10,464 nt of DNA from Alphaproteobacteria bacterium (GTDB taxonomy: Bacteria > Pseudomonadota > Alphaproteobacteria > Rhizobiales > Aestuariivirgaceae): NCBI GenBank assembly GCA_026400595.1, contig JAPLOT010000005.1, forward strand, positions 1 to 10,464, read 5' to 3'. How positions within the stretch are numbered: the first letter of the stretch is position 1; each line of letters starts with the position of its first letter. Under the pieces are notes generated by a model. The model made no database searches and had not been told where the DNA came from. It saw nothing but the letters and a program-made list of their open reading frames with translations. Both the position numbers and the translations under genes were made by a program. Below, piece after piece: positions 1 through 7,425 of this stretch.

Positions 1-1635
1 CCCTGCCAGGTTGCTGTGCCCGGCATGGAACAGGGTCTTGCCGTCGGCCATGTTCGGATTTGCGGTAAAGATGCTCCACACCACGTCGGATTCAAGGGTG
101 GCCGCGGCCGTACCAAAGAGCGACGGCACCCGGGTGAAGGCGTCGAGATCGTCATTGATCAGGACCTGCCGGGTGATGCCGACCACCTTTCCATAAGTCT
201 CGACGCGGTAGGTCTCCTTCGCCTCGCCGATAGTTCCCCGCTTGAACTCACCCGACTCGTTCACCTTCTCGAGCTGCGGCGCTTCACCCAGCTGCAGGCG
301 TTGGACCGCCTTGAAGTCAGCAACGGTTGCCCGCCTCGCGATTGCCTGGTATGTCCGGGGAGCTGCCTCATAGGCCTCCCGGAGCGTCCGGTTGGTCACA
401 CCGGCCAGGATCTGCGGAAAGTCGGAGGTTGAATGTAGCGCTCGGGTGGCAATCTCGTCGCGACCCAGGCCCTTCACCCGCACACCTTCAGACTCGAGGA
501 AGTTCCTCGCCATCTCGATCAGGCTCAGGCCCCGCCAGTCCCGGGCGGCGTCGGTCAGCTTGAAGCGGCCGGGCTCGAAGCGGTGCAGAAGTGCGGTTTC
601 AACCGCCGCGCGCCGGGTTTCCACGTTATCCTGCCCGCCCATGCGGATATGCGGCCGGGTTTCGATCGCGGCATCACGGGCCGCTGCCGCATCAATGAGG
701 GCGGCACGCGCTTCGCCGATCACGATGCCTCGTCTGACCAGATCATCGGCCAGTGCCTGGTCGACAGTCAGCTTGCGGGCCGCATCATAGATGCCCGTCA
801 CGCGGGCGCGTTCATCGGCAAGAATCCGCTCAGGTTTTACATCCGGCTGGCTGTCGCCGCGCCGCTGCTCGCTGGCCGGCGCCGGCATCTGGCGCTGCTC
901 CGGCCTTTCGGCCGGGGAAACGGTGACAATTGCGTTCACATCCTGCGTGATGGCTTCATTTTGCGCCTCTGCCGCAGATTCAACAGTTGTATCAGTCATT
1001 GGGGTATCCTCTTCATGCGTGGGATCAGTGGGTTTGCCCTGACGCAACAGGCGACAAGGCGTTGGCGCAGTATTGGAGCGGAAGCCCGCGGCACCATCAG
1101 CGCCAACGGGAACGGCGGAAAGCTCAAGCGGCTGCCAGTCGATGGCCGTCCAGATGGGAACCGCGCCCTCTTCTTCCCGGATTTCGTAGGTTCGTACGCT
1201 GTAGCACACCGAGACATTGCGGATGATGCCATTCCGGACATCCTGCCAGATTGGCTCGACATCGGCCCGGTCGCTGAAGCGAACCGTGGCGCGGCCGACG
1301 TAAGCACCACCCTCGCGCGCAACCCAGGCACGTTCGACGACACCAATCACGTCCTCAAGATCAAAGGCAGCATGGGTATTAAGAAGTGGGGCTCCGCCAT
1401 TGAGTCGTGTCAGGTCGACATGGGCCGGATCAAGCGAGAGAACTTCCTCGTAAGCCTTGCCGCTCCACATATCGCGGCGTCGGACAGGAGCCCCCGTCGA
1501 CCAGACAACCTCGATGGTGCGGGTTTCGGCCACAGCACTTTCGGCCATGAGCCGCACATCGAGGCGGGTCTGCATGGGAAGATCGACGGTCGATGCGTTG
1601 CCGGCAAAGACTGCCGGTGGATCATGTTGAGTCAT
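1..1635 (-). CDS. Prohead protease / major capsid protein fusion (C-terminus beyond window)
   Basis: Frame open from ATG at 1635 to position 1 (545 codons, no stop), so the C-terminus is missing. Residues 1-187 resemble HK97-type (S78) prohead proteases. The likely catalytic His is H88 in LLNTHAAFD, and the likely Ser is S142 in IIRNVSVCYSV, followed by an acidic motif PLELSAVPVGAD (E171). Residues about 188-290 form a Pro/Gln/Ala-rich then helical, scaffold-like linker. From about residue 300 the protein resembles a Mu gpT-like major capsid subunit, with ITRQVLINDDLDAF (L492) and NPNMADGKTLFHAGHSNL (M529). The family is known: the protease matures the head and the capsid part forms the shell. 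ATG 1635 lies 9 nt after the portal stop with a weak GAGG upstream. An internal Met213 (999) has a much better ribosome binding site. The fusion assignment is confident; exact domain borders are inferred. Confidence 0.9.
   Translation of the reverse strand, partial: MTQHDPPAVFAGNASTVDLPMQTRLDVRLMAESAVAETRTIEVVWSTGAPVRRRDMWSGKAYEEVLSLDPAHVDLTRLNGGAPLLNTHAAFDLEDVIGVVERAWVAREGGAYVGRATVRFSDRADVEPIWQDVRNGIIRNVSVCYSVRTYEIREEEGAVPIWTAIDWQPLELSAVPVGADGAAGFRSNTAPTPCRLLRQGKPTDPTHEEDTPMTDTTVESAAEAQNEAITQDVNAIVTVSPAERPEQRQMPAPASEQRRGDSQPDVKPERILADERARVTGIYDAARKLTVDQALADDLVRRGIVIGEARAALIDAAAARDAAIETRPHIRMGGQDNVETRRAAVETALLHRFEPGRFKLTDAARDWRGLSLIEMARNFLESEGVRVKGLGRDEIATRALHSTSDFPQILAGVTNRTLREAYEAAPRTYQAIARRATVADFKAVQRLQLGEAPQLEKVNESGEFKRGTIGEAKETYRVETYGKVVGITRQVLINDDLDAFTRVPSLFGTAAATLESDVVWSIFTANPNMADGKTLFHAGHSNLAG
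997..1011 (-). promoter_or_regulatory. Internal ribosome binding site and start codon (Met213) in the protease-capsid gene
   Basis: On the minus strand, AGAGGAT lies upstream of an in-frame ATG (999-997). The GAGGA core is at 1011-1007, with 7 nt between it and the ATG. This is better than the site at the annotated start. Translation from here would drop the whole protease and begin with MTDTTVESAAEAQNEAI, giving a scaffold-like segment plus capsid. Whether it is used is inference; the analogy is lambda C/Nu3, where an internal start makes the scaffold. Confidence 0.5.
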
Positions 1636-1644
1636 GGGCCCTCG

Positions 1645-3106
1645 CTAGGTGTTGGCGGGAATGTCGCTGGTGTCGGACGAGGCTTTCTCCTGGCCGGTCT
1701 TGGTCGAACGCCGCGGATCCGTGTCCAGCGTGATGCCGGCGGCATCGAGTTCGGCATTGGTGGCGGCAATTTCGCTCAGCACCTGCGCCGGGTCATAGCC
1801 CTGCCGGGCAATTGCCTCCTTCAGTGTCATAACGCCGGCACGGACGGCCAGAATATCAGCCTGGATATCTTTCAGAGGATCGACCGCCTCGAAGCGGGGT
1901 GCGGTCCACTCCGCCGTGATCGGACCTTCCGGCAATCTGCCGGAAACTTGAGCCAAGGTGACGAACCGCGACCACACCGGCTGGCACAGGCCCGGAACAA
2001 TCACCTGCCATTGCAGCGCCTCCATCCGACGGCGGAACTCGATGAGCCCTGCCCGGATCGAGGAGTAGTTCACCTGGCTGAGGTCACCCGTCAGCAGTTC
2101 ATAGGTGAGCCCGACACCACAGCCGCATGTATTCGGCATATCCGCCATTGGCCGTGGGCGTTGCGAACTTCACGTCCTTGCCCGGCTCCAGATACTCAAT
2201 CATGCCGGGCTCAAAGGCCTCGATGCGGTCGCCGGCCGCATTGATGTTGGTCTTGCCCAGCGTGTCCTCGTCCTGGGCGCCGGTCACAAAGGCCGCAAAG
2301 CAGGCCTCGATCTTCTTTCGCATCAGCTCCGCGTCGTCATAATCGTCCAGATCCCGAAGCTTCAGGATCACAGGCGCAAACCAGGGCACACCCCGCACCT
2401 GTCCCGGCCGCAGGCGCTCATAGAGATGGAGTACCTGGGCTGCCGGGACTGGCTTCGAGACCAGCGACCTGCCGCGGCTGTCGCCCGGATGGGCCGGAAA
2501 CAGCCAGTAGGCGCGCCGTCGCCCCAAGGCATCGAACTCGATTCCCTGCACGATGAAGCCACCATCGGGGAGTTCGCCGGATTTCAGGCTGTCCAGATGA
2601 TCGGGCTCCAGCACCTGCAGCTGCAGGGGCACCGGCAAGCCGTCCTCCACCCGCCGATCCCGCAGCCGGATCAGAACCTCGCCACTTTCAGCCATGGTGC
2701 GGACGACAAGAGCTTGAAGCCCGCCGAAATCGGTCATGCCATCGGCATCGCAGCTTGCTGCAAATTCCAGCCACAGCTGATCAGCCAGTTTGGCCGCTGT
2801 ACTTCGCTTAGCTCGGGCCCGCGGAACAATCCCCGTCCCCACCAAATTACTGACCAGCGCATGAACGGCCTTGGTGGCATACGGATTGTTGCGCACCAGA
2901 TCGCGCGATCGCTCGCGAAGCCGGGAAAGTGCCGGTGCGATCTCGGCATTGGCCCCACTGCCGGCCGTCACCCAGCCATCCGTGCGCCGTCCGACCTTGG
3001 CCCCCTCATAGGCCCGTTGCATGAGGCCGAGCGCTTGCCGCTGCCGCAGACGGCGCAAGGCAGCGCCTGGTGCAACAGCACCAATGGCCCGATCGATCCA
3101 GTTCAT
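1645..3106 (-). pseudogene. Phage portal protein, lambda type, frameshifted
   Basis: The portal forms the dodecameric ring at the capsid vertex through which DNA enters and leaves. The N-terminal part (3106 to about 2123, 328 residues) carries family hallmarks: SRDLVRNNPYATKAVHALV, MAESGEVLIRLRDR, QVLEPDHLD, PGQVRGVPWFAPVI, and PGKDVKFATPTANGGYAEYMR. This frame then reads out of phase and stops at 2099. The C-terminal part continues in another frame from about 2118 to 1645, with GVGLTYELLTGDLSQVNYSS, LIEFRRRMEALQWQV and PVWSRFVTLA. In related portals about seven or eight residues separate EYMR from G(L/V)GLTYE; here only 4 nt do, so a deletion of roughly 20 nt that also shifts the frame fits best. 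Joined length (about 490 residues) is otherwise normal. It starts 8 nt after the gpW stop. An assembly error is the alternative. Confidence 0.85.
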
Positions 3107-3114
3107 GCTTGGTG

Positions 3115-3318
3115 TCAGCCTTTACGGAATGACGCGAGGCTTCGCTTCGGCGCTACGTTGCCGGATTGTGCCGCCATTTCAGCTTCAATGATGCGGATGC
3201 GACTCAGCAGATCAGCAGCAGATCCATACTCCACACTGCGGCCCTCAAAGCTCACGCGCAGTGTTCCTGCCGCATAGGCCTTCCTCAGAGCATCGAGTTC
3301 AGACTGGGTCCAGGTCAT
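3115..3318 (-). CDS. gpW-like head-tail joining protein
   Basis: This 67-residue protein matches the size and pattern of lambda gpW (about 68 residues), which binds the portal vertex after packaging and provides the platform for the next connector protein. Visible features are an N-terminal helix (TQSELDALRKAYAAG), a short strand region RVSFEGRSVEYGSAADLLSR, a helix IRIIEAEMAAQ and a basic tail APKRSLASFRKG, as in the family. Position directly before the portal (8 nt gap) is typical. It would normally follow TerL, but here about 1.4 kb of opposite-strand cargo separates the two, so its transcription must either cross that block from upstream or start within 3319-3676. No strong ribosome binding site is visible before the ATG. 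Confidence 0.85.
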   Translation of the reverse strand: MTWTQSELDALRKAYAAGTLRVSFEGRSVEYGSAADLLSRIRIIEAEMAAQSGNVAPKRSLASFRKG

Positions 3319-3676
3319 GACATCACTTTCAGCCCTGAGTTGGGCCAGCTCTCACTGAATCATGACGATCCGCAGATGATCTCAAGTTCATATCTTCCGT
3401 CCTCTTGTCGATAGAACGTGTCGATGCTACCCATTTTGGAACGTTTGACGTGCCAGTCAGGGCTTGGAGATTTTATGTTCACAATTGCAGGTAACCGCTA
3501 GGTCCTTGCGCAGCAGGACAAACGAAATGACTGGAGCCTGCATGTACTGCATATGGCGACCAAATCAGTGCGCCTTGTGAAATTCAAGTTTAGCGAAACT
3601 GGTAAGACAGCAACGAGCCTTGCATCCGCTAATTCAGCGGAATTGCTCGTGCCTTGACCTTGAGAGAAACAGACCA
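3319..3676. other. Intergenic region between gpW and GNAT genes, with a possible 34-codon small ORF
   Basis: No recognisable protein of normal size is present. GC content is visibly lower than in the phage genes, as in the rest of this block. It sits between divergent gpW (minus) and GNAT (plus), so both genes' promoters could be here, but I see no convincing -35/-10 pair. A plus-strand ORF at 3553-3657 (begins MATKSVRLVKFKF, 34 codons) ends 19 nt before the GNAT start. It has no clear ribosome binding site, and may be a leader peptide or chance. A perfect 5-bp inverted repeat, CCGCT AATTC AGCGG, lies at 3627-3641. Confidence 0.4.
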
Positions 3677-4138
3677 ATGAGGATTCGACCAACCCACCAC
3701 GCAGATATCGCCGACTTGCAGGAGGTGCTCGACGGTACGCTACTCTTTCCACGTGAGATGCTCCCTGAAATGATAGAGACCTCTCTATCGGGCGACCGAA
3801 GCTCCGATATCTGGCTGACTGTCGAGGTTTCAGGCAGGGCCGCTGGCTTTTGTTACGCCGTACCTGAAACGCTTGCGGATGGCGCATGGAACATGCTCGC
3901 GATCGCAGTGTTGCCCACTCATCAGGGCAAAGGTTGCGGCGGTGCGATCAGCAAGCATCTGGAAGCCTTACTTCGGAGCCGCGGACAGCGCATACTGTTG
4001 GCTGACACGTCCAGCACAGAACAATTCTCTCGGACGCGTGAGTTCTATCGCAAGAATGGTTACACGGAGGAAGCTCGTATTAGAGATTTCTGGGCAACCG
4101 GAGATGACAAAATCATCTTCTGGAAATCTTTGACCTAA
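3677..4138 (+). CDS. GNAT-family N-acetyltransferase
   Basis: A 153-residue GCN5-related acetyltransferase, which transfers acetyl from acetyl-CoA to an amine; the substrate cannot be told from sequence. Motif A is clear: MLAIAVLPTHQGKGCGGAI, with the acetyl-CoA pyrophosphate loop Q-G-K-G-C-G (residues 83-88) after strand beta4. Motif B follows with FYRKNGYTEEARIRDFW (123-139), the usual 'YxxxGF/Y' segment. The length is typical for a single GNAT domain. I chose ATG 3677 because MRIRPTHHADIADLQEV is the standard GNAT N-terminus; the reading frame extends up to 3620 without family-like sequence. It lies on the strand opposite to TerL and gpW, with lower GC content (about 53% in a line I counted), which fits a horizontally acquired cargo gene. 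A hairpin follows 19 nt after its stop. Confidence 0.88.
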   Translation: MRIRPTHHADIADLQEVLDGTLLFPREMLPEMIETSLSGDRSSDIWLTVEVSGRAAGFCYAVPETLADGAWNMLAIAVLPTHQGKGCGGAISKHLEALLRSRGQRILLADTSSTEQFSRTREFYRKNGYTEEARIRDFWATGDDKIIFWKSLT

Positions 4139-4157
4139 GGTCCTGAATGGATGCGCT

Positions 4158-4178
4158 GGCCCGCCCCATGCGCGGGCC
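4158..4178 (+). terminator. Hairpin after the GNAT gene, probable terminator
   Basis: A perfect 7-bp GC-rich stem, GGCCCGC (4158-4164) with GCGGGCC (4172-4178) and a 7-nt loop, begins 19 nt after the GNAT stop codon. It is followed by a weak T-rich stretch (GGTTGCATTTCGGTTT) rather than a clean U-tract. Position and stability favour a terminator for the GNAT transcript. Confidence 0.5.
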
Positions 4179-4286
4179 GGTTGCATTTCGGTTTGCATGT
4201 CAGCAAAATTTGCGCAGCACTCGTTTGCCGAGTTTAAGTGCGATCATTCAACTGCGAACTTCACACAATCACGATATTCAGACCTG

Positions 4287-4330
4287 CGGAGAATCAACTT
4301 GCTTCTCCGTACGTGACAGAATAGTGACAG
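4287..4330 (+). promoter_or_regulatory. Inverted repeat plus direct repeat upstream of small HTH gene, possible operator
   Basis: CGGAGAA (4287-4293) and TTCTCCG (4303-4309) form a perfect 7-bp inverted repeat with a 9-nt spacer. Immediately after it, GTGACAG occurs twice (4313-4319 and 4324-4330), 11 bp apart and so on the same face of the helix. The pair lies 66-109 bp upstream of a gene encoding a DNA-binding-type HTH, so autoregulation is plausible. No promoter could be assigned. Confidence 0.3.
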
Positions 4331-4395
4331 CACGTTTCTTTTGATGACCAGCCTCGTGCTTTCAAGACTTCGGCTGATCAACCCCACTTTTATGA

Positions 4396-4698
4396 ATGAT
4401 CAATCAACAAGAACGGACCACCTTCATGTCAACCAAGCGACAGCAACGCAAGCTCGAGAAGATCATCGTCATGGCGCAGGAGCTGCTGGCAGCTCTCCAG
4501 AACTCCGCCTCAATCAAGACCCACACACCGTCTCTCAATGGTGGTCGGCCTCCGCGCACGCGTCGCACCGCCGAACAAACCAGGAAGATGAAGGCTGACG
4601 TTCTTGCTGCCTTGAAAGCCGGCAAGCCGGCAACTGCGATTGCCAAGCGCTACAAGGTCAGCACGGCCTATATCTACATGCTCAAGAGTGCGGCCTGA
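4396..4698 (+). CDS. Small protein with C-terminal helix-turn-helix, function unknown
   Basis: This 100-residue basic protein (90 if ATG 4426, beginning MSTKRQQRKLEK, is the true start; neither start has a strong ribosome binding site) is not recognised as a named family. The N-terminal third is a charged helix, RQQRKLEKIIVMAQELLAAL. The middle is a polar linker with GGRPPRTRR, which could contact DNA. Residues about 68-98 look like a resolvase/Hin-type HTH: DVLAALKAGKPATAIAKRYK followed by VSTAYIYML. This segment aligns without gaps to the HTH end of the minus-strand protein at 7426-7815. The gene faces terL and ends 3 nt before the terL stop, so it forms the right end of the cargo block. 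A DNA-binding regulator is the best inference; a resolvase remnant is possible. Confidence 0.6.
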   Translation: MINQQERTTFMSTKRQQRKLEKIIVMAQELLAALQNSASIKTHTPSLNGGRPPRTRRTAEQTRKMKADVLAALKAGKPATAIAKRYKVSTAYIYMLKSAA

Positions 4699-4701
4699 AC
4701 C

Positions 4702-6708
4702 TCAGCGCAGCCATCCCGACCGGCGCTTCAACCAGGCATCATCGCGCGAGGGCGCAGATCCCTGCCCCTCGCGTGACTTGTTTCGTGACTTCATGACACG
4801 AGACTGCATTAAGGGACTTGAATCCCTCAGTTCAGTTTCGAGGGCTTGCCAGCGATCCTCCGACCACCGGTCGACACCGATGATCCAGGCCGCTGCCCTG
4901 GCATAGACCCGAGCATCAAGCGCTTCATTTCGTTCGCGAAGCTTCTGCCATTCAAGGCGCTGGAAGCCACGCTTGTTCTTGACTGTCACTAGTTGCTCGG
5001 CGACGAACTGCTTGCACCACTCGCTGTCGGCCCAGCCCGGCAGGTGGATCGTGCCTGGCGGATACGTGATGCCTGCGTCGATCTCTTCGTCGGTCGGACG
5101 GTCAAGCCGCAGAAAACGATAGGTCTCGGCCTTGAAGGTCGACACCGCCACAGTCCAGAGCCTGGCGCCGCGGCGCAGGCGCTTGCCGTTGTCGGTGGCA
5201 TCCACATAGGTGGGACCCGAGACCGGGCTTGCCCGGTTGAAGCCCTCGACACCCTTGATGGGCGCAACTTGCGCAAATCCGGCACGGCGTGACCAGGCAT
5301 AGACAGCTGGCGCCTCATAGCCGGTATCGATCGCCAGCTTCTGGATCTTGAGGTCAGCGCCGGTCTCGTGGCGCCAGGTCCGGTCCAATAACATGTCGAG
5401 CCCAGACCAGCTTGCCTGCTGTCCCGGTCCGCCTTCGATGACGACATGATCAATGAGCCAGCTCTCGAGTCCCTTACCCCAGGCCCAGACATCGACCTCG
5501 ATGCGCTCTTTCTGCACGTCGGCACCGGCGGTCAGGAACAATCCACCTGCCGGCACGACGCCGGCTTTCCAACTCTCACGGCGATCATAGAGACGCTGCC
5601 AGTCAGGCGCCTCGCCCGATTCCATCCAGGTCTCGCCGAGGAGCACGTTCTTCGCTGTCTTGAGCGCTGCGTCATTGTGCTGGGCCTCTTCCCAGCTCCG
5701 GGCGATGTCGGACCAGCTGGTCCAACCGACCGGAGAATAGAGCGCCGACAGGTGATAGCCTCGTGTCCGGGGATTGTTTCCCTCGGCTGTCGGCCGCCAT
5801 TCCCCGAGGCTTAACATCTCGGTCTTGGCTGCCTCGCTGATCGGCTTGTCGCAGACCTCGCAGGCATAGAGTGCCGTCTCAGGCTTGCCCTTCTCCCAGC
5901 GCAGCCGCTCGAACTGCAGCCATTGCATCGCACCACAGTGTGGACAGGGCACGAAGAAGCGCCGCTGGTCAGAGGCTTCATACTCACGCTCGATCCGCGA
6001 CAACCCCTTGATCGTCGGCGTCGAGACCAGGAACAGCTTCTTGCGATGCCCAAAGGTTGCGGTCCGGGCTTCCGCCAATGCGATGGGGTCACCTTCACCA
6101 TCGACGTCGCCGGGATAGGCATCGACCTCGTCCAGGAACACATAGCGCGCCGGCATAGACCGGAGCCCAGTGGCACTGTTGGCGCCGGTCAGAACCAGCT
6201 GGCCTCCCGGGAACCGCTTCGCCAGCACCGTGTTGCCGCTGTCCCTTGACCGGGCCGGCGCCACGATCTTCCGCAACTCCGCACTTTCCTCGATCAGGGG
6301 ATCAATTCGCTGCTGCGAATTGCGCTTGGCCAGTTCCACCGTCGGCTGCACGGCCAGGATTGGCCCCGGCGCCTGATGAATGACAAAGCCGATGAAGTTG
6401 TTTCCAGCCTCCGTCGCTCCGGTCTGAGCCGCCTTCATGAAGACCACCCGCTCGACCGGGCTCGAGGGCGAGAGGTTCTCCATGATCTCGCGCATGTAAG
6501 GCGTGCGCGATGTCCGGTATCGCCCGGCTTCTGCCGCGGCCCGGCCAGATAACATCCTGTAACTGTCGGCCCATTCTGCCACGGTCATCGGCGGATCCGG
6601 CGTCAGGCCGTCGGTGAGGCTCCTCAGAAATGCGTGGTTGCCTTCGTAATCATGTGCCGTGGAGATTGAGTTCATCTCCCGCTGAGGCCTTGAGCTGTTC
6701 GCGTACAT
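4702..6708 (-). CDS. Terminase large subunit, lambda GpA family
   Basis: This 668-residue packaging motor (lambda gpA is about 640) uses ATP hydrolysis to drive DNA into the prohead and cuts the genome with its C-terminal nuclease. The N-terminal ATPase has the variant Walker A FMKAAQTGATE (K92-T99), Walker B YVFLDEVD (189-196) and the coupling motif STPT (229-232). A zinc-ribbon-like insert typical of the GpA family has Cys pairs CPHC (255/258) and CEVC (283/286). Likely nuclease acidic residues lie in TAGADVQKERIE (D397, E402) and LAIDTGY (D461). It ends in a basic tail, WLKRRSGWLR. ATG 6708 overlaps terS by 59 nt; ATG 6675 (MNSISTAHDYEG) is an equally plausible start with a shorter overlap. 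The overlap implies translational coupling with TerS. All domains are present, so it appears functional. Confidence 0.95.
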   Translation of the reverse strand: MYANSSRPQREMNSISTAHDYEGNHAFLRSLTDGLTPDPPMTVAEWADSYRMLSGRAAAEAGRYRTSRTPYMREIMENLSPSSPVERVVFMKAAQTGATEAGNNFIGFVIHQAPGPILAVQPTVELAKRNSQQRIDPLIEESAELRKIVAPARSRDSGNTVLAKRFPGGQLVLTGANSATGLRSMPARYVFLDEVDAYPGDVDGEGDPIALAEARTATFGHRKKLFLVSTPTIKGLSRIEREYEASDQRRFFVPCPHCGAMQWLQFERLRWEKGKPETALYACEVCDKPISEAAKTEMLSLGEWRPTAEGNNPRTRGYHLSALYSPVGWTSWSDIARSWEEAQHNDAALKTAKNVLLGETWMESGEAPDWQRLYDRRESWKAGVVPAGGLFLTAGADVQKERIEVDVWAWGKGLESWLIDHVVIEGGPGQQASWSGLDMLLDRTWRHETGADLKIQKLAIDTGYEAPAVYAWSRRAGFAQVAPIKGVEGFNRASPVSGPTYVDATDNGKRLRRGARLWTVAVSTFKAETYRFLRLDRPTDEEIDAGITYPPGTIHLPGWADSEWCKQFVAEQLVTVKNKRGFQRLEWQKLRERNEALDARVYARAAAWIIGVDRWSEDRWQALETELRDSSPLMQSRVMKSRNKSREGQGSAPSRDDAWLKRRSGWLR
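4745..4773. other. Strong hairpin within the 3' end of terL
   Basis: CGCGAGGG (4745-4752) pairs perfectly with CCCTCGCG (4766-4773). Inside it, GCAG (4754-4757) pairs with CTGC (4762-4765), leaving an ATCC loop and one bulged C, for about 12 bp in all. It begins 47 nt beyond the stop of the plus-strand HTH gene, so it could stop or slow rightward transcription entering terL antisense. There is no clean T-tract, so I do not call it a terminator. Confidence 0.35.
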
Positions 6709-7198
6709 GGGTGTTGAGCAGCGCCTCGAGCTTGTGGACGTCGACCTCGAGATCGGCCGCCATCAGGGCTGCCACACGCGCCGGCCAGCTAGTCCAGGCG
6801 TCTCGGATCCGGCGTGCAAAGGCAAAACCCTGCTCGATGGCATAATCCCGCTCGACGACCTCACTCTTCTCGCGGCGGAGTTTTTCGCGCAGCAGCTGCA
6901 CGGTGAGCACCTTCTCCGCTGTCTTGGCGTGCAAATAGCTCATCCCGCCCACCAGGGGTGAACCCGACTCTGAAAGCGTATCTCTCACGGCACCGATGGC
7001 GGCGCTGGGAACAGCTTTGAGTTTCGGGGCTTCGTGAGTCTTCGACGGATCAGTATTCTGAACCCAGCTCCGGTCGGCCTTCGCCGCGTCAATGCTGCCA
7101 TCCGGCTCCAGCGTCAACCGGCCTGACGAGACCGCCTTGCGAACGGCCGTGTGGCTGACACCCCTCTGAGCTGCATAGGCGCGGATTGACAGTCCCAT
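6650..7198 (-). CDS. Terminase small subunit, Nu1-like
   Basis: A 182-residue protein directly upstream of and overlapping the large terminase, the usual position of the DNA-recognition subunit that binds cos/pac DNA and recruits TerL. Residues 1-30 form a winged-HTH-like segment, MGLSIRAYAAQRGVSHTAVR followed by KAVSSGRL, as in lambda Nu1 (an excisionase/MerR-like fold), and then EPDGSIDAAKADRSWVQN. A polar linker (50-85) leads to a long charged helix, LLREKLRREKSEVVERDYA (102-120), and a helical oligomerisation/TerL-binding region FARRIRDAWTSWPARVAAL (127-145) to the C-terminus. Both features are typical of this family. The start ATG at 7198 has no strong ribosome binding site, but the protein begins exactly at the HTH, which supports it. 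Context and architecture make the call confident although sequence identity within the family is low. Confidence 0.85.
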   Translation of the reverse strand: MGLSIRAYAAQRGVSHTAVRKAVSSGRLTLEPDGSIDAAKADRSWVQNTDPSKTHEAPKLKAVPSAAIGAVRDTLSESGSPLVGGMSYLHAKTAEKVLTVQLLREKLRREKSEVVERDYAIEQGFAFARRIRDAWTSWPARVAALMAADLEVDVHKLEALLNTHVREQLKASAGDELNLHGT

Positions 7199-7425
7199 GG
7201 CTGCAATGACCCCAAGAAAGCAATCTCATTGCTGCTGATTGACGGGAAGACGGCATCTGGTTCGTGCCGCAGGACCATGACATCTGGCAGCGGCTTCATG
7301 ATCTGCAGCCCCTGGTCGAAGGCATGGACGACACCCTGACGCGGATCATCCTGAGATACTGGTGTCTCAAGCCGAGCTGACGCCGCCCACATTGCGCTGC
7401 GGTCTTGATGGCGGATTGGCGGATC
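7199..7425. other. Gap between terS and HTH gene; no assignable gene
   Basis: No recognised product. A plus-strand stretch at 7243-7380 reads like protein (segments GIWFVPQDHDIWQRLHDLQP and VEGMDDTLTRIILRYW) but is preceded by TGA at 7240 and has no good start. A minus-strand frame, 7392-7114, is also open but would run 85 nt into terS and matches nothing I know. Either may be a remnant. A promoter for the terminase genes could lie here but none is evident. Confidence 0.3.

Noticed and set aside
583..2244. 553-codon plus-strand open frame across the capsid and portal region
   Set aside because: It is antisense to the protease-capsid fusion and portal, whose minus-strand translations carry clear family motifs; the plus translation resembles no family.
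2105..3277. 390-codon plus-strand open frame over the portal gene
   Set aside because: Antisense shadow of portal and gpW; no family motifs.
3498..3887. 129-codon minus-strand ORF over the GNAT start
   Set aside because: Overlaps antisense to a confident GNAT domain and has no recognisable features.
4772..4791. CGTGACTT direct repeat in the terL 3' end
   Set aside because: Explained by the coded KSRNKSR residue repeat of the TerL tail.
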